Below are positions 24,786-36,000 of a DNA stretch of 64,000 nucleotides, piece by piece. The translations under genes and the position numbers were made by a program. Below the pieces are notes generated by a model. That model had not been told where the DNA came from and made no database searches. It saw only the letters and a program-made list of their open reading frames with translations. Every line of letters begins with the position of its first letter. Position 1 is the stretch's first letter. This stretch comes from Eimeria necatrix (lineage: Eukaryota > Apicomplexa > Conoidasida > Eucoccidiorida > Eimeriidae), in assembly GCF_000499385.1 (NCBI RefSeq), contig NW_013654967.1, positions 1-64,000 on the forward strand, written 5' to 3'.

Positions 24786-25679
24786 AGCGGTCCCTACAGC
24801 CTTAAATTGCCTGTGAAAGCCGGCAGTTAGATCGTCTAGAAGCCTCAGTACAAATCGCGGTCTTCAAATCTCTCTCGTTGACTGCATCCCGACAAACAAT
24901 TGCGGCAGCGGCAAAATCTAGCAGCGGAGCATTAATTGGTCTGATGTAGAACGCCTCAAGCTTAAGAACACGGATTCTGCTGTTGATTGACAGATATTTA
25001 ATTTGAAAGTGTCTCGCTTTCTGCCTTCTTTTGTGTGATTCTCATTTCAACCGCCTCCTTCAGATTTTTCCTTCTCTCTGTTTATATCTGTGTAAGCTTT
25101 TCTGCCTCATTTTCTGTCTTTAGACATGTCTTCTACGTCCGTCCGATGTTCTCCTGTTTGTACAAAACTCCACCATTCAACTGTTACTTTGTCTCCTTAA
25201 CAAACAGCCTAGCAGCGAGACAAATAAAGTACGAAAAAGATAGCCAAGAAGACACCATGAGCCGCCAAAAAGAAACAAGAAGAAAGGGATAAAAGTGATC
25301 CAGTTGCCCGCATGTTTGTCCAAGCAGCTACACACCACTCCGAAGCACGCTCATTCACAGCAGCAGCAGCAGCACCCGACGCAAAACTCGTAGACCCTTC
25401 GTAAAGAGCAGCATGCATAAATGGTCACAAGGGAGGCAAAGAAACACAATAGAGTCGCCGATACGGCAGCAGCACCAATTACACTTCTGCAGTTTAAGCC
25501 GACCGAAAAAACGCACAAAAAATACCTCCAGCTCGGATGTTGTGCTCTGCCCCGGGCAGTACGTGTTCGTGCTAAGAAGCTTCGCTGCCGCAGCAACGAC
25601 GCTGTTGCTGCTGCCGCAACAATAGGAGCACCAACAGCAGGCCCACCAGCAGCGCCTAAGGCGGCCTTCTCTTGCAGCG
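24786..25679. other. Convergent intergenic region, no supported gene
   Basis: The 3' ends of EF-G (+) and EngB (-) face each other here. The centre (about 24990-25240) is T- and pyrimidine-rich on the + strand. The right part has CAG triplets. Open frames here lack coding character. Confidence 0.5.
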
Positions 25680-27735
25680 CTAGAAACAGTCATCTGGCAT
25701 TTCGCTTGGGCCTGCCAGGAGAAGCGCCATTTTCCTCGACTTATGTGTGCGCTTGTTTGCCGAGACTGGGTCCTCCCCCGCGGGCTCAGCTGCTGCTTCT
25801 GGTGCTGCCGCTGCCTTTGGAGTTGGCCTTAGAGGACCCATGGCTGCTGTCTTCAAGACATGCTGCCAGAGCTGCTTAATGCCTGAGCCCGTGCGGGCAG
25901 AAACGAGGAAGACTGGAACTTGATTTCTCGGCTGCCGCTGTTCTCGCTGCTGCGCTTGCTGTCCTAGTGCTGAGGTATGTGATGTGAAAAGGCCATAGAC
26001 ACCCTTGCTGCCGCAGTCACTGCTGCAGTCGTTGGTGTCTTCACTATCGCTCATGTTGCTGGCGCTTTTTTGCTGTTCTAGCAGCAGCTTCAGCCTCAAC
26101 TGCAGCAGATAAGGAGGTAGCATGAGCTGCTTAAAACCCGATAGATTTTCCACCAACTCCTGTGCAAAAAAACCCACAATTTCCTTGTCGATGCACCAGC
26201 ATAAGCTGCAGCACAAACAATAGAAACGTCTGAAGCAGCAAGAGCAACAAATCTGGCAGCAGATTAGTCAGCCTGGCGATAGACTGGACAAAGTGGCAGG
26301 AGCAAGAGCAGCAACAATAGCGCCAGCAACCAACCATAATCTCCGGGGCGCCGAGCCTGTCTTCTTTTGTCACGACAACTGTTGTGCGAATTTGATGCTG
26401 CAGAAGCAGCCGCATCAGCGCCGCATCGTGCGGCCCCATGCCTCTCCTCCCATCCACCAGCAGCAGCATCTGCTGCAGCTGCTGCTGCTGCTGCTGTTTG
26501 CGCTGCACATACACCTCGAGAGTGCGTGAGATCTGGCGCGTCCTCTGCGGGGAGATCCCCTCAGTGTATCCATACCCGGGAAGGTCTGCGAGAACGAAGG
26601 CTCCGCGCTGCAGCAGCTGTTGTTCTTTGCTTCTGCTCTGCTGCTGCTGCTTACGTTGATGCTGTTGCTTGCGCTGATGCGAGCTAGATGCGGCTGCAAC
26701 GCTGAAGAGGTAGAAGTCGATAGTCTGAGTGCGGCCTGGGGTGCGGGAAGAACGGGCTTGCGGGAGCTTGCCGCTGTTGCTCTTGCTACAAAGTTTGAAA
26801 AAGGCGTTTACAAGTGAAGACTTTCCTACGTTGCTGCGACCGGCGACGGCAATCTCGGGGAGCCGCTGCTGCTGTAGCACTCCCTGCAGCAGCTGCTGCA
26901 GCAGCCGATCCCTCAGCGTTGCTCGAGCTGCGTCGCCTGCAGCACAGGCGTTTTCTTCCCCTTCCTCACCGCTGCCAGCTGCAGGGGTACCAGCGGCGTC
27001 ATAGGGAACGAAGGACTCACGGACCGCACCCTCAGAGCGTTGTTGTTTCTGCTGTTGCTGCTGCTGCTGCGAATGACGGTCTAATCCGCTGCAGCTGCTA
27101 GCGTCTGGGTCGTCCTCACTACGATTCTGCCCACTCGGCTCTGCAGGCAGAAGGAATGACCCCAAGAAAGACGGCTGGAGGCAGCTGTAGTTCCCAGTCC
27201 TCAGTATGTGCTCGGATTTGCTTGTGTCGCTGCTCCTGCCACTGCTCTGGGAAACCACAACAGCTATAGGCACGCCAAGTGCAGGCTTTTCTTCGACCCC
27301 CTGTCCGCCGTTCGGAGTCCATGGGGTTCCCAGATTCCAGAGGCTCCCATAAGGGTCACCCACAGATCCCTCCATTAGACAGTCCCGTACTTTTTCCCCA
27401 GCGCAACCCTTCTTAGGGCCCTCGGGGATTCTTTTGGAGGATGTTTTCGTGTTATTACTTTCGGAATTCCGCTTCAGCTTAGTTCCACTTTGTTTGTGCT
27501 TCGCGTGCAGCGCTTGGCAAGAGAGCCGGCGCCCTCGAGCTGCATCAGCAAGGCCTCTCCACGGTTGCCGGGGAAATAAAAAATGGAATGATGCAAGTCC
27601 CTGATCTGTGAAAGCTTGAGCTAGATACACGTTTTTGCGGCAGATACAGCGGAAATTTAAGTCGACCGCTGCACCAGGACATGGCTCTAAGAGCAGCAGA
27701 AGCAGCAGCAGCGCTAGCAGCCCCCGCTGCTGCAT
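25680..27735 (-). CDS. engB: EngB/YihA-type GTPase (ribosome biogenesis), probably organelle-targeted
   Basis: The exons are 27735-26335 and 26159-25680 (phase 0), giving 626 residues against about 200 in bacteria. EngB proteins bind GTP and help late assembly of the large ribosomal subunit. G1 is AVAGRSNVGKSSLVN (about 297-310) and G2 is RTPGRTQTIDFYL. G3 is LADLPGYGYTEG, G4 is VVVTKEDRL and G5 is FLVSARTGSGIKQLW. All five are intact. The N-terminus starts with a Leu-rich signal-like segment (residues 5-17) followed by about 270 Ser/Lys/Gln-rich residues. That fits the two-part leader of an apicoplast protein, or a long mitochondrial leader. Low-complexity Gln/Lys insertions sit between G2 and G3, and between G3 and G4. 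The donor ATG|GTTGGT is weak, so the exact end of exon 1 is the least certain point. Confidence 0.87.
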
Positions 27736-29189
27736 TTGAGGTCCGCTTGCACGCTACTCCTCCCTGCCTCAGCTCTTTTAACGGCATATGCCTTGCCACA
27801 CCATTAAACACATGCTCAGGGCTGTAATGCTAAACCGTGGGTCCTGCAAACCAGCCCCTATAACTCATTCGCTACGCTGCCCTGCAAATTCGTCAGGTTC
27901 CCGTAATTTCAGCGTCCGCCACTAGGAGATCTGTTTATTTTTTAAAGGGCCGATGGGGGAAAGCACAGGACACCGTAAGTGGGCAGTTGGGGGGCCTCAA
28001 GAGGGGCCCCCAGCTACGCGGTGAAGAGTCAAGCATCGACAGCCCCTCTGAGTGCACCAATTAAGTCCATCGCACAGGTGTATCTTTAGGGAAAAAATTT
28101 GTGAAATGGGTCTAGTTTAGGGTTGGAAATAAGCGAATTTCGTGTTTCTCAGTTAAAAGTCCACAGTTCAAGCTCGAGGCGACTGCTCGAAGACTAGAAT
28201 GGTGTAACTAGAGGATTTGGCTATAAACCTTCCAACCAGTCTCTCAAATTTCAGCATGTAGAAACAAGGCTCCATAGTGCTCTTGTTTCAGCATTATGCG
28301 GTTTTAGATGTTTTTGCGTCCGCCGTTGCAACAGCCTCCCCGCTCACTGCCTCCGTTGCTGCCTTGCATTTTGCTGTTCTTGTCTGCTGATTTCGTAACT
28401 CTAAACATGTAGCTGCCGCGGCTTGGGGCTTTTTCTCTGCTTACCTGTACGGTGGGCGCTGCTGCTGGCCCAGTTCCTGCCGCTGCTTCTGCATAAAACT
28501 GCAGCAAAACTTTAATGCCCTGCAGGGGGCGCCCGCTTTGGCATCAAACCCAGCAGGAACGGGATGCTGCAGCAACAAGTGCAGCGGTGTAGGTAAAGGT
28601 AAACTCCAAATGCCAGATGATTATGCCATCAACACCCAAGGGCAGGAGCAGCAACGAATACAGGCAAAATAATCATTTTCAAATCCAGTTCGCTGTACTG
28701 TACGCTTATACGTATCTGCGCAGCAGGGAAGCTCTGCTATAACTATGCAGCGGTGGCAAACAGTAATTGGCGTTGCAGCGGCTACTGCCATGCTGCGGCT
28801 GCTGCTAGTTACTCAACAAGAAGCCGTTGCCGCAGGGTTCGTATGGAGGCGAGCAACAGGGAGAAAATAAAAGCAGGATTTACACGGAAAAACGGGAAGT
28901 CAGCATTCTGCTATCCTTCCTTATAGGGGCCCTCAAAGGCGCGCCAAGGACCGCTGCCCTTCCCATTTGAAAAGCGCAGTCACCGCAGCTTGGCTGACCC
29001 CCGACACGCAGCTGGGTTGCCTGAACACTCCAAACAGCAGGGAGCAATTCGGATAGTAGACCGGCAGCTCTTCAAAGAACTTGAGCTATACCTGATTCTC
29101 GCTTCTGTTGTTTGCTTATGGAGTAGGCCTCCTGCTTCGGTGTATATGCAAAGGAGTGATTCCTAGCCTGGTCAGTTTGTGGACTAAAA
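27736..29189. other. Intergenic region with GGGGCCCC elements and possible exon fragments
   Basis: GGGGGGCC and GGGGCCCCC runs (27989-27996, 28003-28011) lie about 260 nt upstream of the EngB start. On the - strand near 28440-28570 there is an exon-like stretch, preceded by GCTGCAG and ending at CCGTACAG|GTAAGC, which reads HPVPAGFDAKAGAPCRALK. I could not link it to other exons. A further GGGGCCC site lies near 28926. Nothing else is supported. Confidence 0.4.
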
Positions 29190-32100
29190 CTAAAGGTTAG
29201 CTGACCATTTGGGCTTTTTGTCCTTGTCGACGAGAAGTGCCCTTACGCCTTCAACAAAATTCGAATTGGAGACCGCCGTCATGTTGCACATTAATACCAA
29301 CTCAATTTCCAGGGCATCCTGAAGCAGCTGCAACCGCTGCCGCTTCTGAATCTCCCGCTGCTGCTGGTGTTTCTGCTTCTCCTCCGGTCTTGCTGCTGGA
29401 TCTCCTTGAACTGCCTCAGAAGCAGCCTTAGCTTCTGCTGCATTCGCTGCTGTGGCTGTCGCTTCAGCTGCTGCTGTTGCATGCTCTCTGTCTCGAATGG
29501 CTTTAAAAGCAACAACAAGAGAAAGGGGACAAGCCCGTTGCAGGCTCTCTAGGGTTTTTCGACACAGACTGCAGTCGCCCGAATTTTCCTTGAGGTTAGC
29601 CATAAGACTCTGCAAGCATGCAGACCCAAAATGCTAAACCCTGGACCCCAAATCCCAATTCGTGGAGCCACTTAACTCCTCCTCAGAAAGGCTCAATGAC
29701 TATACCCCAAGGCCCTAGCCAAAGCCTTTAGGTTCTAAAATTCTAATCCTCACCTGCAGCGATTCCGCGTGAGCGAAGAAGCGTTCCAGGAATTCCAGCA
29801 TATGAGGCTGAAGCAGCCGGTCAGAGCTAGGAGGCGTTTCTAAGGGCCCCTCAGGGTCCACCTTGCCTGCTTCCTCAAGAACTTGAGATGCCCAGCACGT
29901 TGGGTCGGCACCAAGGGGCACTCCCTGCGCAGAACACCTCAAAACCTAAATGCCTGACAAATCTCATTTTTGGCCGCCTTCAAATCGAGTTACCGATAGT
30001 TACATTGGATGAACTAGCCCATCGTCCCTTCTACCTGCGCCTGTGGCTCTTGAATCTGACAAAGCGAAGTACACACCTGTTGAAGACGAGAAATAGCAGC
30101 AGGCAGCCTAGTTGAAGGCAAGTAGTGCGTCGCCAGTCCTGAAGAAGAAGCAGCAACAGGAGCAAAAAGAAAGGCAGCAGCTGCAGCAGAAGCAATGGGA
30201 AGGGGAGCATTTACTGCGCAGATACCCACTTGCGGATAACACTGAAAACGCACGAAGACCCATGACCAGCATAAGAATGAAAGTAGCGGCAACACAGGAA
30301 AGCAACAGCGATTGCACCCACAACACAGAGGCAGCATCTACAGCAGCAGTAAGGGCGTTAACGATGGCGGGAGAAGTATCAGCGGAAACTGTAACAACAA
30401 CAGCAGCACCGGCTGCAGGCGCACGCTACCTGTGTCCATGAGGTCTGCTGCCCTCAGTCTCTCTCCCGTCAAAGCGAGGAAGAGGCCTAAGCCCCTTGGC
30501 TTTAGCTCAGCGAAGGTCTGGGTCAAGCCTGCGTCTGGAATGACGCCTATGTATACCTGAAGCACCAGCAGCAACACGAACATTAACTGCAGTTGGAGTA
30601 CCTGAATCAGCAATAACACCGCCAAAGGAGACATAAGCAAACAACGCTAAGCGCATTAGTAGTAGCACTAGCGCCACCAACAGCAGCGGCAGCAGCAACA
30701 AAGGCCTCAACACCAAATATCTAAAAAAAATAGAACAGTTACAACGCTCAAGTGCAGCAACAATAAGAGTCGTGGCAAACCAAAGCAAAGGGCCAGCACC
30801 AGCGGCTACAGCAGTCGCAACTGTAGCAGCACAAGCCGCAGCTACAGCGAAAATGCACCTCCGGCATTGCAAACAAAGTCTTCTCAGTGCAGACGCGGAG
30901 ACCCCCGTGGACGGAGAGACCAACCCCGCCACCTGCAATGAAAGCAGCTGCCAGCAGAAACAATACCTGTATAATCAAAAAACAAAACGCTCCTCCCAAG
31001 CAGCTTTTTGTTTTCTTGCCGTTAACTTCCTTCCCCAGAAAAGGTTGAGGGCTTGGTTTGTAGGGCTTGGGGCTAACAGCTTTGAGTCTAGGCCGTACGG
31101 CTTGGGCTTTTCATTTTCTTCTCGAGGTTCCTGCAGCGCTTACCAAAGACAATGCCGTCCCACAAGGAGACCACTGTGGGCCCCTTCTGCTGGGCCAAGA
31201 GAAAGTCCAATTGGTACTCTTTACAGAAAAATGAAATGGTGAATTCACGGTCCCCCGCAGCCAATGCGCGCACATCACCACCTGAACACACACACCAGCG
31301 CAGCACGCCAATGCGGCATTGAGAAAAAGTAGACAGTCTGCTATAGAAGCACACTGCCTCTCCCCAGGCAAAAGGGAATTTTAACATAACTCCGTCATAC
31401 TAACTCAAGCCTTGCAAAGGTGGATACAGCTTTAGCAGCTCTTGCTGCTGCTGCGGCTGCAAAACGCCAGCTTTTGTGCCGCTTACACCTAGGGAGTGGC
31501 TGGTTGCCGTCATACGGCAGCTGCTGCTGCTGAGATGGGCCATTGGCCCATCTCAGCAGCAGCAGCTGCTCACTGGCTACGGCTAGGCATCAACAAGCAC
31601 CTGCAGATTTGAGGCGTGTACGAAACGGCCGGAGTTCGCGGTCTATTCTTTATCGCCTAGGTTTTAGGGTTTGAAGTGAACGTGAAGTCCCTCTTACCTG
31701 CACAAAATGCCTTGTCTCCTTGTCCCCTGAGTAGTGTGAGTCCTTTCTGCGGCTGCTTTTGCTTAAAAAATAAAAGAAGTTGCTCTAAGACGTCATGGGA
31801 CACCGCGTTAAGGGTACTGGGCCGGTTCAAAGTTAAAGTAAATACAGGGTGCACACTCTGAGATCCCCAGTGTTCTTCTAAAATCAGCTCGCCTCCTGCT
31901 AAGGACACCACCCTGCTGCAGTTGCTGCCCCTCCTGCTGATGGAGCCGATTGAATTCATGCTGCTGCTGTCCGTGCTGCTAGTGCTCATCAAACGGCCAG
32001 CTGTGAAGTGCGGTAGATATGATTGGAGCTTTTGCAGTTGCTTTTGCATCTGTTGTTGTTGCTGCTGCAGTAGCAGGGGCTGCTGCTGCAGTAACTGACG

Positions 32101-32226
32101 AAGCTGACTGCTCATCGCTGTGGGTGCTGCAGAAAACCCACTGCTCCCAGAAGTCCTGGAAGCAGAAGCCCCGAAAGGAACGCAAAGTGTCCTCATCACG
32201 GCCGTGGTGTGTAAATCCTGAACCAC
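29190..32226 (-). CDS. HIBCH: 3-hydroxyisobutyryl-CoA hydrolase (crotonase family)
   Basis: Seven exons, all phase-consistent: 32226-31698, 31281-31144, 30932-30859, 30556-30430, 30138-30077, 29924-29754 and 29609-29190, giving 506 residues. HIBCH releases free 3-hydroxyisobutyrate from its CoA ester in mitochondrial valine breakdown. FTLTLNRPSTLNAVSHDVLE and DKAFCAGGDVRAL form the first half of the crotonase CoA site. GGGVGLSVHGGLRVCTEKTL forms the oxyanion hole. MPEVYIGVIPDAGLTQTFAEL carries the acidic residue typical of hydrolases in place of the hydratase pair. LALTGERLRAADLMDTGLAT and NFVEGVRALLVDKDKKPKW complete the HIBCH-specific C-terminus. About 120 N-terminal residues, Gln-rich then Ser-rich, precede the domain and may hold a mitochondrial leader. 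An Ala/Glu/Gln insertion of about 60 residues splits the last exon between SLVVAFKAIRDRE and LQDALEIELVLMCNMT. The start could also be one of two later in-frame Met codons. Confidence 0.92.
31517..31569. repeat. 53-bp near-perfect palindrome inside HIBCH intron 1
   Basis: Two 26-bp arms (31517-31542 and 31544-31569) are exact reverse complements around a single T at 31543. The arms contain CTG/CAG triplets plus a unique GAGATGGGCCA core, so the match is not just triplet repeat. The element lies wholly within the intron between 31282 and 31697. As RNA it would form a very stable hairpin. Confidence 0.97.
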
Positions 32227-32880
32227 ATCCGCTGGCGTTAGACCCTAAGTTCTCTATGTTCGAGGTTTCTCCAGGTTTTGAACATTCTTAGACCCTGTGT
32301 GAGGGCAATCTTCTATCTGAAAAATTGGGGTCTGAGCGTGAGATTTTACGGCCGTGTTTGCTTTGGGTCCGAGAAATGAACAGCAAGGGTTCTGCATGAC
32401 TTCTGGTCGTTTCAAGCAACAACTCGAATCGTAAAAACTAACCAACTAGAAGTCTGCTGCAGAAGACGGAAAAAATGGGCATTTCTCTGTGTGTGAAACT
32501 AGGGTTTAAAGCTTCGGGGCCAAGGGGCCCCACGGCTGGGGCCCCCCGGTGTCCTGTCACGACTCAGTCTGCCACGGTGATATCGGCCCAAATTCTATAC
32601 CATAATCTCTGGAGCCCAGACTCCTTCTTCCTTGCTCTTTCTTATCAGAAAAAATCGTCCGTATATTGCAACAAGGGAACATTCCTCCAAACCCGGCACC
32701 CTAAACCCTGAACAGTGAGGCTTGAACCAACGCGGAGGATCTTGATAGGATTGCCGCTGCTGCCCTGCTACCAAGGAGGTTGTGCCTCAATAAATTTAAT
32801 TAGAATATTCCCGGTAGGATTTAGGCCGTAGGGTATAGAGTTCAGTGTTTGCGGTGTACATGTAGTGGGGAGCGGGGACA
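32227..32880. promoter_or_regulatory. Divergent intergenic region between HIBCH and PPWD1
   Basis: Both neighbours are transcribed away from this region. GGGGCCCC (32524-32531) and GGGGCCCCCC (32538-32547) lie near its middle, about 300 nt from each start codon. CCCTAAACCCTGAA at 32699-32712 is a telomere-like heptamer pair. No open frame here looks coding. Confidence 0.45.
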
Positions 32881-33033
32881 ATGCCGCACCACCACACCAA
32901 CAGCAGCGGCAGCAGCAGCAGCAGCAGCAAGACTCGGCGCCGCAGCGGCTCACCAGATGATCAGGAGCTGCATCACAGAGACAGCAGCAGCAGCAGCAGC
33001 AAACCCAACGGTGCAGCCAGTAGTAGCCGGCAT

Positions 33034-33070
<37 letters not shown>

Positions 33071-36000
33071 ACGGAAGCGGAGCCCACAGGCTACACGAGG
33101 ATGCCCACAAAAGTTCACATCATCATCACTCCCATCACCACCATCACAACAGCAGCAGTTCCAGCAAGGGCGGCAGCAGCAGTAATAAACATTCCAGCGG
33201 CGACAAGGAAAGTAGGCCTGGTACCGCCAGCAACAAGCACGACCACAAAAGCAGCGGCAACAAACACAGCCACGACGGCAGCAGCAGTCGGAAAGAGAGC
33301 GGCGGCGGTCAGCGCAGCAATAGAAGTAGCGGCAGCAACACCGCTGAGCAGCCTCCCAGTGTGGAGAAGTCTTCCCACGATGCGGCCAGCAGCAGTAAGA
33401 ACAACGAAGCCAACAACACCAGCGGCAAAATCATTAGCAACAACAGCAACAGCAAGTCGGACAACAATTGCAATAGCAATGAGCCTGCGCCGGCCACGGC
33501 TGCAGCACAAGAAAGCGACAGCAGCAGCAGCGATGATGAGTTCGGTACGTCATTTAAACTGAACACTTAAGCCATATACCCTAAGAGGTGTGTGGATCAT
33601 TCAGCGTATAGGCTGTTTGTCGGGGCGTATAGCTTTTTTTGCGTTTGATAAATCATACCTGAGGATCAGAATGTGCATGCGTATAGGTCCCAAACCAATT
33701 GAGGCCTCCGGAGCCCCACAGCGAAAGCGGCGTCGCCTGAGACATGAGGCTTTGCTGCTGGATCAGCTCCCAAGTGCAAATAGGTACAGCAAGAGCTTCA
33801 TGCACAGAGAGCAAATTATCTTCGGTAAGCTTTAGGCGTTAAGTCTGACGTCTCTAGGAAACGGCCCTAAGCCAGCACGTTGCGTAGCTCAGGGGCCTTA
33901 ATCAACGTTCCAAAGCGTAGGCTGGTCTTCTGCGGAGTTCCTTGGATGCTTTATGGATCCTCTCTGTAAGGGCGTACAATTCAAGTTGTGTGATGCGCAG
34001 TCGTGGCGAGTTCTGCTCACCACTTCATTCTGAGCGGTTCCGTCGATGGGCACGTAAAATTTTGGATCCAGAAGGAGGGAGGCATAGAGTTTGTCAAGCA
34101 CTTTAGGGCCCACATAGGTAGGTGCCAAAACTAGCTAGCTAGGTAGTTATTGGCAAGCCACCCTAAAGTCACAGGTGCTCCCGGCAAGCTGGCTTACTGA
34201 GCCGCTGCAGCTAGCTGCTACGGGACGCTCTGGGTACACTTTTCGCTGCGGCTGGAGGCTGTGGCTAGATACTGCGACTTATTTGTGTGTTGAGGCGGAT
34301 TATTTTCATCAGTCACAAGGTGTGAAGTTTAGTCTTTTGGCTTGTGGTTTGGTGGTGTGCACAGGAGAATTGCACTGCCTGTGCATCTCCAGAGAAGACG
34401 GAGGAGACCACGCGGCATCTGTTGGGGCTGACAAAACTTTGAGGGTTTGTTGCTGTGGTGGTGCTGCTGGGCATTGTTACAGCTGCAGTTTAGGCTGAGA
34501 AGCGAGTTGCTCTAACAAGATATTGCTGCTGATTCTGCTTGAACTGTATCGCTGTTTTGCTTTCTAATTCGAATATTTTCTCTCTTTCCTACGGACTCGC
34601 TTGTTTGTATTGTTTCTGTTTGCCTTTAGATGTTCGATGTGTGTAATTTCGACATGGCTTGCCTCGTTTCACTCGACTTCGTTCCCTGGGCCTGCGAGTT
34701 CGTCTCTAGAAAAGGAGAGCCAACTCCCCTCGTTGCGGTGTACGTACATGCCAGACCTCACACTGCACTCTTCTGGCTAACGAGCCACTTATGCGGCTTC
34801 CTAAACAGCAAAATATATACTTGCTGGGCTAGACAGATGGCTGTTTTGACTCAGTGTAGTTGCGTGTACGTATGCATCATTGTATTTGCATTCAAGTGGT
34901 ATCAAGGCACAGGTAAGTTTTGTGCAAACGAAGTCATGCGTGCATACGTACACAGCCACAGCTTGGCGCAAAAATGGGAGTGCTGATATGGTGAAGACGG
35001 GCTTGATGTGTGTACAACTGTATGCGCCACCAGCAGCTCGAGTTTATGCAGATTGGCAGCCAGCGAAACACCCTGAGGGTACGCATGTGATAGAAACCAT
35101 TTCTCAGAATTTTGACCCGCTTGAGAACTCGCTACGCAAGAATTTAACGCGCTGCGTTGCATTGCTGTGCCCTGCCTGCCGATGGTTCGCCGCAGATCGG
35201 ACAAAGACAGCCCAAGTGTGGTGGTGCTGAAGCCGTTGCTGCATTGCGCGAAGCCGGTGGTCACCTTCTCTCTCCACGCGTCTCCCGTGCGCTTGTTGGC
35301 CCATGTCGGTGGTACTGACATTTGCTTTTCAGCAGACAAAGACGGAGGGCTCGAAATGTGGAGTATAGAGTCAGGCCGTAGAGTCTCTAAAGAGAGCCAT
35401 CCAGCACAGATAGGCTTTGAATTCAAGGCGGAAACGCACCTCTTTGACCTACAGAGAGTAAGTAGTTTCTGCCGTGGTTTTCTCCTGTCCATTTTGTCCC
35501 TTTCATGTATGTATGTGTATACACGGAAGTATGCATGCACATACCAAGTAGGCATGCGTGCATGTTTAGAGGCGACCATATATATAAATATGCGCGCGCA
35601 TTATTTTTGTGCTTATATACTGAAATATAAGCTTGATGTGTATATATAAGTGCGGATACATAAACATATTTAAGTCCACATATGATCTGTGCAGGTGTAT
35701 GCATATTCTGTCCGTATCTAGCTGGTGCCCTTTCTTTCCTAGCCTTACTCTGGTTTCTCTGACCTGCCTGCTGCAAGTTTCCACCTGTGCGGTTAAATAT
35801 CGAACTGTCCACACGATTTTTCCCAAGCTTGTGAAGGTTCCTTGTTGCGTATCTGTGTTTGGTGTAAGCGAAGTCGATCTGTTTTCTGTTGAATTGCTAT
35901 TACTTTTTGGGTATTTGATGGCCTCAGAAACTGCCATTGGGTTTGCTATGCTGGTATTCCGAGCACATTTGTGGACTTTTTTTGCTGTACCCAGACTACC

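Noticed and set aside
26293..27101. Several Cys/Leu/Ser-rich + frames opposite EngB
   Set aside because: They are shadows of CAG/CTG triplets opposite a gene with all five GTPase motifs.
30112..30441. Ala/Gln-rich + frame across HIBCH introns 4 and 5
   Set aside because: It spans - strand exons with conserved HIBCH motifs; the composition comes from intronic CAG repeats.
32893..33080. Regular AGC arrays considered as a CRISPR-like array or satellite
   Set aside because: They are simple triplets in a coding frame with no spacers, in a eukaryotic gene.
33115..33510. Hydrophobic Ala/Val-rich frame opposite PPWD1 exon 1
   Set aside because: It is the antisense shadow of AGC/AAC-rich codons; the + strand is clearly coding (PPWD1).
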